Origin: Metarhizium brunneum
Lineage: Eukaryota > Ascomycota > Sordariomycetes > Hypocreales > Clavicipitaceae
DNA: 64,000 nucleotides
Reading direction: 5' to 3'
Assembly: GCF_013426205.1 (NCBI RefSeq)
Contig: NC_089424.1
Coordinates: 1,860,001-1,924,000, forward strand
Part shown: one piece after another, positions 44,020-55,037 of the stretch
Layout of the letters: the number at the start of each line of letters is the position of its first letter
Position numbering within the stretch: position 1 is the stretch's first letter
The notes under the pieces: generated by a model
Databases searched by the model: none
Told to the model about the DNA's origin: nothing
Seen by the model: the letters and a program-made list of their open reading frames with translations, nothing else
Made by a program: the position numbers and the translations under genes

Positions 44020-44558
44020 TCGGTGGACCAAACAATTTAAATCGTCGCCACCATGGCCAAGGCGCGACCAATGCCATGTCTATCACGTCCCTCTATACAC
44101 AAGGCACCAATCGCAGGTGCCCCGAAAGACCCAATTCCGAGGCATGGTTGCGGCAGGCGATGGCAATCTGGTTGGCTCCAAGCCTCATGAAGCTCCATTT
44201 GCGACGGGGATATTGCTCTTGTCAGAAATCAACCACGGTACGGAGTACTGCCTCGATGGAACTTTGGGTCCAGAGTACTACTCCGACCAAACGAGAATTT
44301 CTCTCTCGTCACGGCTGCGCCCTCTCTGATGACCTCCTTCGTTTCCGTCCATGACAGATCTGTCGCACCATGTTGCATCGTCATGATGTGCAGTTTCTTC
44401 TAGCAGGCGCCCCGTGTTTCTTTCTTCTTTTCTAAAGTTTCATTATCGCCAACTGTACCGTATCTGTCCTTTTTGTCAACCGCATACAGAGCACCTCATG
44501 ACGCCGACGATTGCCATTCGATTCTATCCTCGCTCGTTATCCAGGAATAAGACCCACC

Positions 44559-45706
44559 ATGGGCATCCGCTCGTGTTTGACGGCTTCACGCAAACTACTC
44601 CTTTTTCTCGCATCATCTGCCTTGATTACAGCGCTCCTTTACATCGCTTTTCGTGCTCAGGGCATTTTCTACCCGCATGCTGGCGTGACGACGACCCAGG
44701 ACCAAGTAGCATTCGCGTATAATAACACACGACCCGAAACCCGAACCCGATATATACCTCGCATAATACACCAGATCTTCCTGAACCGGCGTGATGCTGC
44801 GAATGAAACAATACCCGCCACTTGGGATGCAGCGCGGCAGTCGTGCATTTCACTGCACAAAGACTGGGAGTACAAGGTGATTCGACAAAGCTTGAATTGG
44901 TGCGCTCCTCATCGGAGAATATCTCAAAGGGTCTGACTGTCATGAATTAGTTGTGGACTGAAAAGCCGTCACGAGACTTCGTAAAGAAAGAATATCCATG
45001 GTTTTTGAGGGCGTATGACGGCTACACCTTTCCGGAGAAGCGAGCCGATGCGTTGAGATACTTCCTGATGCGATATTACGGTGGAATTTATATCGATCTT
45101 GACATTGTGGGCATATCTGACACCATGGCGACATGCTATCGAGTTTCCTGAGTTGTGGCGACTAATTCGATCAATTAATAGGCATGCCAGGCCAATTTGG
45201 AGCCGCTTCTTTATTACCCAGCATGGCTTACGGACAGGGGCCATGGCTCTTTGAGCAATAGCGTTCTGGGGTCGCTGCCGAATCATCCATTTTGGAAATA
45301 TGTAACTGAATCGCTACTCCGATACTCGCGGAACTACCCCCTCTCATTCCTGGCGGCAAGTTTTGCGCCGGGGAAGTGGTTTCTAATAGATGCGTGGCAG
45401 CGATACCACGCCGGACTGTCCGAGGAAGAAGACCGGCTCACTCGTGTCACGATGGACTCGCGGCCAGGATCAGCACCATGGATCTTCTTCACATATGCAG
45501 AGGGAGGTTCGCAGTCTAATAAGAACCACGAGTTGTTTGTACCGAGAGTATCACATTTGTTGACTTTGATGTACTGCACGGCTGCCATCTTCGCCGCCGC
45601 CGTTGTTTTTATTGCCGTCGGTCCCGGTAATTGGTGGTTATCGAAAACATACTGGACGAGACGGAGGTGTCGACACCGGCATTTTGATAAAAATATTTGT
45701 GAGTAA
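44559..45706 (+). CDS. GT32 family glycosyltransferase, inositol-phosphoceramide mannosyltransferase-like
   Basis: Three exons (44559-44876, 44951-45106, 45182-45706), both introns phase 0, encode 332 residues. The N-terminal signal anchor is KLLLFLASSALITALLYIAF. The GT32 pattern is PRIIHQIFLNRR (the PKIIHQ start), WEYKLWTEKPSRDF across intron 1, and RADALRYFLMRYYGGIYIDL-DI, whose DLD (residues 155-157) is the metal-binding DXD. After intron 2 it continues CQANLEPLLYYPAWLTD, NSVLGSLPNHPFWKYV. A second membrane segment (LMYCTAAIFAAAVVFIAV) lies near the C-terminus. The two membrane segments and sequence order are like yeast Sur1/Csh1, which add mannose to inositol phosphoceramide in the Golgi. 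Och1-type N-glycan transferases are the alternative, but they lack the C-terminal helix. Confidence 0.88.
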
Positions 45707-46955
45707 TGATAATAATAACAAGAATGATGATCATGGTACAACTGTGAAAAGTCGCATTATGTGCAGGCCTACGCGGGCAGCAGCTTACTGGCGTTTTTGA
45801 GTCGATTTGGTGGGATGCACAGGCTGCGCCGACTTCGGCGCCTACATGAGCTGCTGAAGGATTGCAAGTAGTCCGTGCAGGGAGCGTCTTCTACCTGATT
45901 GCGACTATGTTGGTATTCAATTCCAAAAACCCCAGGGTCTTCACAGCAGAGATGTTCAAGCCTTTGGCCGCAGAAAAGGTTTGTTGTTTTTTGTGAGGCA
46001 AGAACGATGGACCAAATCGATACGATGGGACCTGTAGCGAAGTAAATCTGTCACCCTGATCATCCTACCTCTGGCCCATCGCGTTCAGACATGATAAGCT
46101 TTGCTCTATCACCCGCGACGTTTACCGTTTTTTGAAGTTGAAAAACTGCAGATAATCTTCATAATCTTGATCCATTGGAAAGGAACGAGCAACATCTCCC
46201 CAGACAATACATTACAAGATAAGCAGCTCCCGAGAACAAGGCATTCGCGACTCTCCGTAACATGACGTGATCGCTCTGCCTCAGACCTCATGGATCCGAT
46301 GTGTGTCGACGGTTCGCGTGGCGAGCCAGGGTTTGAACTTCACATGTGTAGCTGAGAGGCATTAGTGTGTTAACACGATTCCGGACTTGGCATCGTCCTC
46401 TTGGGGATGCGGCAACTGACCTACTTTTTGCTCGGCTCGAACCGGGATCATGTCGATAGATGGTGGGCAAGAACAGACCCAAGTTTGTTCATCGCCAAGT
46501 TCAAAAGTTGCGATTGGTGTTCTTAAGCAGGGGGGCAGGGATAGATCAGCACAGACCAGTTGACCTTTGAAGAAAACCCCAACCCCGCGCTGGAGGCTTG
46601 CATTGTCCCCGCACGTATTGATGCCAGTCGCTGCCAGTTGTCGCTACCAAATCAGGCAGTTACGGCTTCGAGTCTTAAGCTCGTCGTTCCTTCCCCGCAT
46701 CCGCCAGACTGCGCTAATGCACGCCATCTTGCGACTATCCCACAATCCAGCCATCAACTCCCACAAACTGGGACGAACTTGTGCGAAAATCGACCTCGGT
46801 AGCGAGTTGTGGAGTTAGGCCGGACTCTTCTGACTCTTCTTCACATGTACATGCATATTGGTCTATATACTGAGGCCCTGCCCTGACCCTGCCGCAATGC
46901 GTTCTGTCCGCTCTCGAACAAGCCTCAACACTCACCAGCCTCTTATCGACCAAAC
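45707..46955. other. 1.2-kb intergenic region
   Basis: No supported gene. A partly tRNA-like stretch (46310-46400, minus) does not fold into a full cloverleaf. The SEC14-like promoter lies at the right end. Confidence 0.45.
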
Positions 46956-48602
46956 ATGTCCAAGATTCAGAAGAGACAGACGATTCGCCAAAGCGTGTCG
47001 TACCCGGCAGGGACGGCATTCGCGTACAAGGTTCCCGAGGGTTACTTTGGTAATTTGACCGAGGAGCAAGAAGCAAAGGTGCGAGCAATGTGGGCAATTG
47101 GATTCAAATTTATCGAGATTTGCGAGGCAGACGACGACGCCAGTAAGGAAAAGACCCTCGAGGAGAAGTATGTCCCGCCGGCGAAGCAGTCCAGGCGGCT
47201 GCCACGCGGCGCAAGTGAGACTCATGAAAAGTACCCGACGCTAGTCAATGAAATATTGTCTTTATTGCCCACTACAGAAAAGAACTTGGACCGGTTGGCA
47301 CAGCAAGCTGTTGAGTCTTTGGACAATTGGACCCCCGAGATGTACCGGTTAATTATTCTACGGGTGGTCAAGCATGAGCACCCAGACGCGCTTGCTCTTC
47401 GATTCCTCCGTGCATGCAACTGGGATATCATCAAAGCTACGACTATGATGGGGAAAACCATTTATTGGAGGACAATTGAGGCTGGAGTGGACGAGGACAT
47501 CCTCAGGCACGGAGAAGGTGGCGCAGCGGAAGATGAGAAGAACAACCGGGGAATCACAAGAGCGCTAGGCGCAGACTTTATGAAGCAAGCTCGATGGGGC
47601 AAAAGCTTCATTCACGGGGTTGATAGAGCTGGACGGCCGATAACTCACATCAGAGTTCGACTGCACAGATCATCCGACCAATCTGTTCAGAGCCTCGAGA
47701 GATACACCCTATACCTTCTCGAGCTGGCCCGCTTGTCACTTAGGCATCCGATCGAGGCAGGCGTATGTGAATGAAAGCCCCAATATCATGCAGGAAGAAC
47801 GCAGCGACTGACGTATAATCATTGCAGACCATTTTGTTGGACCTGTCCGGCTTCAAATTTGCCAACTTTGATCTTAAACCACTGTTGTTTATCTTCAAGC
47901 AAGTTGAGACGAACTACCCGGGTTCGCTGGGACTTGTTCTGGTTCATAACGCCCCAGTTGGCCTTAAAAGTATGCACTTCTTCTTACAGACTCGATGCGC
48001 CATAACTAACAAATGTGATTTACGCAGCAATCTGGAGACTCGCTCGCGTCTGGCTCAACAAAGAACTCACTAGCAAGGTCAAATTTACGTATGGCAAGAA
48101 GGGCCTAAGGAGATGGATAGCACCCGATCAACTAATAAGAGAACTCGGAGGCGAAGAAGATTGGGAGTACACATACGTGGAGCCAGAACCGGATGAAAAC
48201 GCCGTGATGAATGACACTGAGACACGAGACCGGCTTCTGGGAGAAAGAATGGTGCTGGCGCTGAAGTTTGAGGAATTGACAAAGGAGTGGGTTATGAACG
48301 CTCAACTGAGCGAGAAGGCGAGGGAGATTTGCGACAGGCGAAACCAGTGTGTGGCAGACTTGGCTGCCAACTACTGGGAACTAGATCCTTACGTACGAGC
48401 CAGATCACTCTATGACCGACTGGGCTACTTTCGTGGTGCTGATGGTGTGGAGTGGTACCCCGGCAAGGCAGACGAGGAGTCGTTGCAGGAGATGATGGAG
48501 AAGATCAGGTCGATCGACAGTTGTGGCGCGAGTCATCACGAAGCTGTCAGTATTTCCGATGATGAATCGCGCTACGACAGTGATTTAGAAGAGATGCGCT
48601 GA
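46956..48602 (+). CDS. SEC14-like CRAL-TRIO lipid transfer protein
   Basis: Three exons (46956-47762, 47828-47969, 48028-48602) encode 507 residues. An N-terminal CRAL-TRIO-N region is HPDALALRFLRACNWDIIKA followed by a TTMMGKTIYWR helix; the lipid-binding lobe has KSFIHGVDRAGRPITHIRVR, then LERYTLYLLELARL and, after intron 1, TILLDLSGFKFANFDLKPLL, FIFKQVETNYPGSLGLVLVH-NAP, all typical SEC14 elements. After intron 2 comes TIWRLARVWLNKELTSKVKF, and GLRRWIAPDQLIRELGG matches the end of the domain (xxxIxxxxLPxELGG). The C-terminal 140 residues are charged and probably regulatory. It fits the Csr1/Pdr17-like phosphatidylinositol transfer group that links lipid metabolism to membrane traffic. Loss of either intron would truncate it. 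Confidence 0.92.
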
Positions 48603-50193
48603 ATGTGTATTTGTGCAGGTGGATATGAGCTGTGTTATGATTGTTACGCATTGTTATGACTTATGTTGGAACAAGATGTAATGCTTTGACCTTGAACTTG
48701 ATGAGCACACCGAGTTTAAATATTATTGTACATAGCTTCTGTCATTACAAATAAAATTACTACAAGCTTTTGTCAGATATTCATTAGCTCCGCCGCAGAC
48801 TTTTGCTCCAGACTACGCTGTTCGTCGCGGAAAGCCGTCGCCATGCTTTGTTCACGTTTCACAACCTTGGCTTTAACAATGGACATCTAGCCACCAAATT
48901 TTCTCAAAGATTCGGTCCCAATTTAAACATGCAATATAATTTTACCCAGCTTTCTGCTTTTCTTTCCATCTTGCCTCTGTCTCCATGTCCGGCTATTCCC
49001 ACAGTATCTTTCTTCCCCACCACGTCAACGCATAGGGGATGCGCTAAGTTGTCTTACACGCTTTCACGATGAATTTATACGAGTTAGTATCGTATCGCGA
49101 TGGTATAAGCTCTGATTTCGCGACGGAATGAATTCGTGACCTATCCGAATAGTGAAGGAAGGTCGTTTCCCAGAACGCAAGATGTCTGTACTCCAGGACA
49201 AGAAGCCAAAGGGATCACGATCGGTGTCTCTTTCTTCAAGAGTCTAAAACTACAACTATCATGAACATCTTGAATCCTTATGTACTAAACGCGCTTTTTA
49301 TATCTCCCACAAAAGCATTATCAATGCAGACGTCATGGGGATAAGCTTTCTCGCGCCTGTTTGGGATTGGGGTTCAGGTCCTAAGGCAAGCCCAGTGCAG
49401 GCAAGGCGAAATAAACACTAAATACACTCTACTGCTGGGAAATACCATACCTCATTGCTGTCCCAAACTACCTCTTTTAGTTGTAGCTCTGTAATTGCTG
49501 ATTGGAAGACTGAAGTGGGCGCCGAATATTGGGCACTCTGCGTCTCAATCGGGTGAGATAATACCAGAACATCAATCCCATCTTAAAATTCAGATGAGAG
49601 GCTATAATACAATGAATATTCATCGGCGCGTGGGAAGATTCTTTCATCTAAAAGGGACGTTTGCATTGAATGTGAATGAAGCCAGACGCTTCAATGGTAT
49701 ATAAAACACCCTTGGATACAAAAAGATGGCCGCTTCTTTGCTGCGCATCGTTTGTCACAACTGGCTCCTGATTTCATGAAGAACAATTAGAAAAAAGAAA
49801 ATTTTAAACAAATAAGTTGCTTTCTCTGTGATTTCTTTAACAAATTGTCCCGAGCACATCCGACGACAAACGAACAAAGAGAGGTGTCACGTTTCGGCAC
49901 TCTTCCTTTGAGGCGGCAGATATACAAGAACTGCCTCCCCCTTAGCGACAATTTGATTCCTTTGATTTAAAACTTGGATTCAAAAGTATCTCCAAAAACC
50001 AAACTCCTGCAGTACGTGTGCGCGCCTCATCATTCTTGGCGTCTCGCAGATCTTTCTCAACTTGGCTACGGTTAAACATCTTTTTTCTTCCTTGGTAAAG
50101 AAGAAGATACCTCACTGTTAATTTCTCTTACGTTCCAGTGGCCGATTTGTCCTTGTGGCCAAGTACTATTTGCTCACAAGTTTTAGTGCCGCA
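48603..50193. other. 1.6-kb intergenic, AT-rich
   Basis: No supported gene. Open frames are below 90 codons and motif-free. The left part is the SEC14-like 3' end. Confidence 0.5.
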
Positions 50194-51114
50194 ATGGCAG
50201 TACCAGCGACAAAAACTCCAGGGGGAAAATGGATCTCCGGGGAGATCAAGGAGGCCCTGTTGCTAGCACCGACTGATCAGCATGGTAAAATAAAACTCAA
50301 GTTGAAAGTACACTGGGAATCGGATGGGATCCAATTCCAAGAATCCATACCACCCCGTAGAATCGATGAGACGACTACTTATACCGGCAAAACATCAAAG
50401 AAACCAAATAGATCTTGCCAAGATTACGTAGCCAAAGCTTGGCCCGAGACTGGAGCTGATGTGCCGGAGGCCTTGATGGAGTTTTTGGACTACCGGCACT
50501 CTTTCGGTAAGCAGGGAGAGCTAGCCACCATTACTTCCAATGGATGGACCCAATGGATACCATGACAAGGACTTACTGACTTGTATACTATGACAGGCTT
50601 CGACAACTTGAGCTACAAGATCGACTTGAATTGGGTCGAGCGGTATGCTCAGTATACTGCGGAAATTCTCGGGCCGCTTGAGCAGGTTGGGGACATTATT
50701 CAACAGCTAGCATGGATTACAGCCACATTTCGCAACTCAAACTTTTCGACGCAAGGCACTTGCAAGGTCGGGCTTAGCTGGACCAAGGAACGGGGTGAGG
50801 TACATGTTGAAATAAAGCCTCTGCCTCTTGGCCCATCCCCGGAGCCAGATTCTGAGAATTTGATCTACGCAGCAAACTCGCGCCAATACGTGTTTGAATA
50901 CAATTCGGAGGATGAGTTGTTTCTTCAGCCCATGAAGGAAGACGAAGACGATTCGGAGGCTGAGTTGTTTCTTCAGCCCGAGAAGGAGGACGAAGACTAT
51001 TCGGAGATTGTTTTGTCTCTTCATCCCAAGAAGGAAGACGAAGAAAATAAAGAGCAATCAAGGTCCGCACTGAGGCGTTGGGCCAGAAAGCTTTTCGGAG
51101 GCTGTTGGTCATGA
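50194..51114 (+). CDS. unrecognised protein with three tandem acidic repeats
   Basis: Two exons (50194-50506, 50597-51114) with a 90-bp intron (GTAAGC...GACAG) encode 276 residues. The ATG at 50194 gives MAVPATKTPGGKWISGEIKE. The first half is basic and polar with KIKLKLKVHWESDGIQFQES; after the intron comes GFDNLSYKIDLNWVERYAQY, AEILGPLEQVGDIIQQLAWI and a strand-rich segment TCKVGLSWTKERGEVHVEIK. The C-terminal part has three 16-residue acidic repeats (SEDELFLQPMKEDEDD and two variants, 50905-51048), then a basic end RSALRRWARKLFGG. There is no signal peptide or membrane helix. I do not know the family. The splice join (ttc g/gc ttc) keeps one frame where both exons otherwise stop. It could be a lineage-specific fungal protein. 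Confidence 0.65.
50905..51048 (+). repeat. 48-bp tandem repeat, three units, coding
   Basis: Units are 50905-50952, 50953-51000 and 51001-51048, each starting TCGGAG and each coding 16 residues of the pattern SExxLxLxPxKEDExx. The first two are more alike than the third. The frame is kept exactly. Confidence 0.92.
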
Positions 51115-52150
51115 TGGCTCTTTTGTCTAGGGCTCAAACTAGGGTTTAAATTGTGGGTTCGCAATACAAGGGTTTGCAGAGAGTCTGATCCGGTATAATT
51201 AGAAGGGTCAAATTTGCGGGATTGCCAGGGGCTTCAAGGAAGACGTGTATAATTATCATCAACATGACCAAATTGGTCGCTTTTCGCCCTCAAGTGCACA
51301 TGGCTAGTTGAAAGCTTCCAATTTCTCTTTGCAAGTTCGTCTTCATAATAAAGCCGCTGAATCCGACATGATTTGAGACTTCTGATGCCCCACTCGAAAA
51401 GACTTTGGCCTTTGTAACGTCGAGCAAGGTATTAATGTCATTGCACAGATTCACAGGACGAGGCAGCAACCCGGGCCCCACTCTTTCTACCCAACACCCG
51501 GCCCGGGCCGCTGGTGGATCCGAGCCAATATTCTTCCCCCCTGCGGCCATGACTATTGATTCACATTGCTTCACAGCCTGGGCACTTGTTTTCCCACCTC
51601 AATCCAGAGGCCTTCCGCCTCGGCAAACAAGCCGCCTTCCCCATCCTCCACCGTCCCTCTGAGCCACAGCTTTCTTCCACCCGACCTCCTTTCCAGCCGG
51701 GGGTACGCAGCGGCATCACGGAGGAGCCGCAAGCACCAGGCAGGTGCCGAGGCAGAACCAAAAGTAGTGCGGGCATTTTCGGATAGCGGCTCTGTGGGGA
51801 TTGCTGGCCTCTCCAAGACCACCATGTTGAGAACAGGTGGCTGTTGAATCTTGGGGTTTCTGCTAATCTGACAATGTAAGGACATGACCATGGAGGGTTT
51901 TCTTTGCCGCTGCATAATCGCGCTTAGTCAATACGCATTACTGAGTCCTGGATTGCAAACAGCACAAACATGGAAAGCAGGCGTGAAAATGCTGAGCCCT
52001 CAGAAAATGGATTCACTCATTGCAACACATGGAAATTATGACGATCAATTGTTCTGTCTACATCCGAAACTAAGCCAACAGATGTATATCGCTCCCCCAT
52101 ACTTGAAACGGCGTGCCCAGGCAAATTCATAATAGCCCAGTCATCCCTAC
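51115..52150. other. 1-kb intergenic region between convergent genes
   Basis: GC-rich in the middle (51460-51800), giving overlapping open frames on both strands that I regard as chance. No supported gene. Confidence 0.45.
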
Positions 52151-52891
52151 TTAGTCGACGACATTCTTGTACCGATAAGGCTTCGCAGTAACAGAACCGA
52201 CACCCCAGCCAACGGAGCGAACCCATTTAACACAGCCATCGGTCCCCTTGCACTCGAGCGTGTTGTACTTCTTGTGGCTGGAGTCGGTCCACGAGTGGAA
52301 GAGAACGACGTGGCCGGCAGCACCTCCAGTGCCAGCAGCAAGTGTTCCCACCATGTCACCCGCCTTGATATCACTGTAGGAAATTGGGTTTGCAATTTGG
52401 CCTAGCGTCACAGTGCTGTATCCAGGAGAGGCGGCATGCAGAGCCATGGATACGAAACCAGAGCAGTCGGTGCGGTAGTTTCTACCCTGCGGATCGGGAT
52501 ACTGCTTATTCATAGAGTAGGGGATGTGCTTGGATACCCAATATTGGCCACGGTCCATAATCTCCTTGCGGGTGATCTTGCCGCCTACCGAGGAATCTCC
52601 GCCGCCGCCGCCGCCGCATTGACCGGTGACCATGCCGTTGGAGCCAGTCTTGACATAGTAGTCGGAGACGTAGCACCCGTCTTGGGTTTTATCCCAGAGG
52701 TTATTGCCCGAGACAGTCTCTCCGGCAACCTGGCAGCTGATCTTGATGTCATTGCCCTTGCTATATGTCTTGATGACCTTGTCGTGGGTGGAAGGGCCAG
52801 AGCGGCAGTTGACAGTGGTGCCCGTGATTGGATATGCGCTGACCATGGGAAGGGCCGCGGAAAGGGTGACGGCCAGGAGTTTGAGCTGCAT
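52151..52891 (-). CDS. secreted SH3b plus NlpC/P60-like hydrolase
   Basis: A single exon encodes 246 residues. The signal peptide is MQLKLLAVTLSAALPMVSAY. Residues 21-90 form an SH3b-like domain (TTVNCRSGPSTHDKVIKTYS, GNDIKISCQVAG, DGCYVSDYYVKTG), followed by a Gly linker. The C-terminal half looks like NlpC/P60/CHAP cysteine hydrolases: RNYRTDCSGFVSMALHA with nucleophile C143, IKAGDMV, and GHVVLFHSW with H194. In bacteria this pair cleaves peptidoglycan stem peptides while the SH3b part binds cell wall. Fungi have no peptidoglycan; similar genes exist in several filamentous fungi and are generally attributed to transfer from bacteria. It is probably an exported enzyme acting on bacterial walls. 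No intron is present, which fits that origin but does not prove it. All expected catalytic residues are visible. Confidence 0.88.
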   Translation of the reverse strand: MQLKLLAVTLSAALPMVSAYPITGTTVNCRSGPSTHDKVIKTYSKGNDIKISCQVAGETVSGNNLWDKTQDGCYVSDYYVKTGSNGMVTGQCGGGGGGDSSVGGKITRKEIMDRGQYWVSKHIPYSMNKQYPDPQGRNYRTDCSGFVSMALHAASPGYSTVTLGQIANPISYSDIKAGDMVGTLAAGTGGAAGHVVLFHSWTDSSHKKYNTLECKGTDGCVKWVRSVGWGVGSVTAKPYRYKNVVD

Positions 52892-53891
52892 GATGGCGTT
52901 GAGATTGGCAGGGTATTTTTTTGGCGAGTTTTTTTTTGGTCGTTCTGCGTGATGTTCTAGTTGTAATGTATAAGATGAGGATATTTGTTAAAAGGATGCG
53001 CCTGTTGGACAGAACTCCAAGATGTCTTGGTTAGTATTTATACTCGTTTCCATGTAAACTAAAATTACCACAGAGTTGATTGCTTACTGTTTGAACATAA
53101 CGTCGTTTCCTTCAGCTGTGATGCTGGTGGAGTTGAGCTGAAGATGAAGGCACGCAGTGGCAGGGATCTACGCCGTTATGGCAGGCATCCTACTCCAAAA
53201 ATAGAAGCCATTTGGGAAGTGATCTCTGTCGAAACATGATGAATGGTTCGATATAAGCTTATTTTCGGCGCAATCATGAACGTTTGATGCTGCTGCAGAG
53301 AGCTGGCGATCACAATTTGTTGTCATCCTCCGCCGTTGGTGTTCCGATTATAGAAATGGGTCAATTCAATGCTGCGCTGCTCCTTCCTGATTCGAGGAGC
53401 ATCGCTGGGACGCCTGCTGGCTGGACAGCTAAAGCAGCTAGCCTCACCCGGGACCGCAGCAGAGGACGTAGACCTTGCAATCTAGATACCAGGGCACAGC
53501 TTTCGTTTCCATTGACTGGCCGCAAAGAGTCCATTAGGAACATTGAAACAAGCCGCCGCTGGCATGATAACGAAGATGCCGTCTCGTGGTGCTGTGGATC
53601 TGGGCGTTGTGGACTGAGGACTCGTCTGGTGGTGGACGACTCGCTCGACGTCCAGTCGCACCCATGAAAGACGAGCCAACTCCTCCATTCAGCTTGATGC
53701 AATCCATTGACCGTACTCTTGGGAGACTTTCACTCCCTCTGGTTCCTTTGAGAGTCAAGGTGCCTTTGTCGCATTTCCCCGAATGTCAACGCCTTGCTGT
53801 CTTGGGCTAAACGCGGTTTAGCGTGTGTGTACCGCGCCCAGTTCGAATTTTTCTTCAACGCTCGGTTGGCATCTCACCACTTCTGTCAGAA
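52892..53891. other. 1-kb intergenic between divergent genes
   Basis: It holds the promoters of the NlpC/P60-like gene (left, T-rich leader at 52917-52940) and of the gene at 53892. No other gene supported; open frames at 53284-53810 overlap and lack motifs. Confidence 0.5.
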
Positions 53892-55037
53892 ATGTCCAAC
53901 GCCTCGGTTGAGAATTCAATATCGGACCTCCTGACGCTGATTATCACCACGTCACCGACCCTCTCGGCCCCATCTACCGAGCTTCTCTCTGCCGTCCTCT
54001 CGTCGTTCCGCGCTCATTGCGCTCCGTTGTTGAACTGCAGCGTCATTGTCGTGTTCGACGCATGCGAACAAATTACCGCTCATCCCCGGCTCAAGAAAGG
54101 CTATGTCACACAAAAGAGCGCCCAAGACTACGAGGCATACAAAAAGAACGTCAAACATCTCTTCCTAGAGGAGTACTTGCAGAGCACCCCCGAGCGGACA
54201 GAGCTGACAGAATGTTGCGGCGAAGCTGAGTACGGCTCACCATCCAGCACGCCGGTTCTTTTCACCACTTCCTCCACAGCGGATGGCCGCATTACCTTCA
54301 TTGAGGCCACGGGTCAGCGCCTGGGGTTCGGTTTGGCAGTTCGTACGGCACTCCGAGCAGTGGCAACCCCCTACGTCTGGGTACACCAGCATGACTGGGC
54401 TCTCATCTATCATGTCCCGGTCACACATCTCCTTGGCATCATGGCGGCCTCTGAGTTGGACGACGACGACAGGAGACCCATAAAATACGTCTGTCTGCCC
54501 TCTGGCCGCAGGACCTCCTACGCCACGTCGGACCAAGTCATGCCGTTTCCAGAGCTACGGAAGCTCGCCATTGCCCTTAGTGGTGATTATATATCGCCAG
54601 GCAGTTCCTCAACCGCCGTCCCGCTGACACCCATGTTCTTTTGGCACGACAAGCCGCATATCGCTTCGACGGCGCATTATCTTGGGCGTGTTTTCCCCAG
54701 CAGGTTGGCCATGATGCGCGGGGCATTCATCGAGGACACGATCGGGCAGAGGGCCAGGAGCCAGATGAAGGAAGGGCAGTGGGCCAAATGGGCAACCTGG
54801 CTTTACAACCCCCAAGATGGCAAGCAAGTGTGCTTGAGACATCTCCATGGCAGGACGTGGAGAGGTGAGGAGGAGGAAACGCGGATGAAGGAGGTACATC
54901 GTGAGCGAAACTTGGCTGCATTGCGCCAGTTGGCAGATGCAACGAACGGCAATAACAATGCCAACACCAACTCTCGGTTCCTAGAAGACGACTCAGAGAC
55001 AGAAATCAGCCTGGACTTCTTTCGAGAAGAGACGTGA
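53892..55037 (+). CDS. conserved fungal protein, possibly glycosyltransferase-like
   Basis: A single exon encodes 381 residues from the ATG at 53892 (MSNASVENSISDLLTLIITT). An in-frame GTG upstream lacks an ATG and is not used. The protein has a mixed alpha/beta core: APLLNCSVIVVFDACEQI, KNVKHLFLEEYLQSTPERTE, GQRLGFGLAVRTALRAVATP, YVWVHQHDWALIYHVPV, then PIKYVCLPSGRRTSYATSDQ and FFWHDKPHIASTAHYLGRVF. The pattern 'strand, VVxFDACE, ..., TPYVWVHQHDWAL' resembles GT-A-type transferases, where an acidic motif binds the nucleotide sugar, but I cannot match a named family. The C-terminus is Asn-rich (NGNNNANTNS) and acidic. No signal peptide is seen. Confidence 0.75.
   Translation: MSNASVENSISDLLTLIITTSPTLSAPSTELLSAVLSSFRAHCAPLLNCSVIVVFDACEQITAHPRLKKGYVTQKSAQDYEAYKKNVKHLFLEEYLQSTPERTELTECCGEAEYGSPSSTPVLFTTSSTADGRITFIEATGQRLGFGLAVRTALRAVATPYVWVHQHDWALIYHVPVTHLLGIMAASELDDDDRRPIKYVCLPSGRRTSYATSDQVMPFPELRKLAIALSGDYISPGSSSTAVPLTPMFFWHDKPHIASTAHYLGRVFPSRLAMMRGAFIEDTIGQRARSQMKEGQWAKWATWLYNPQDGKQVCLRHLHGRTWRGEEEETRMKEVHRERNLAALRQLADATNGNNNANTNSRFLEDDSETEISLDFFREET

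Larger units (their letters stand above)
43360..44558. other. 1.2-kb intergenic region with a 64-bp direct repeat
   Basis: It contains two 64-bp direct repeats (43753-43816 and 43956-44019). Plus-strand frames around 44050-44350 read protein-like short pieces (LLLSEINHGTEYCLDGTLGP) that stop soon; no gene can be built from them. The last 150 bases would be the GT32 promoter. Confidence 0.5.

Noticed and set aside
44076..44354. overlapping plus frames with LLLSEINHGTEYCLDGTLGP
   Set aside because: Stops on both sides, no recognised family; not enough to call a gene or pseudogene.
46310..46400. tRNA-like sequence (GTTCAAAC loop, CTCGCCA end) on the minus strand
   Set aside because: T-stem and anticodon stem do not pair, and the 5' acceptor strand is missing.
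29601..48602. idea of a sphingolipid/lipid gene cluster (ceramidase, GT32, SEC14-like)
   Set aside because: The genes are 14-17 kb apart with unrelated genes and decayed DNA between them and no shared regulatory site that I can see.
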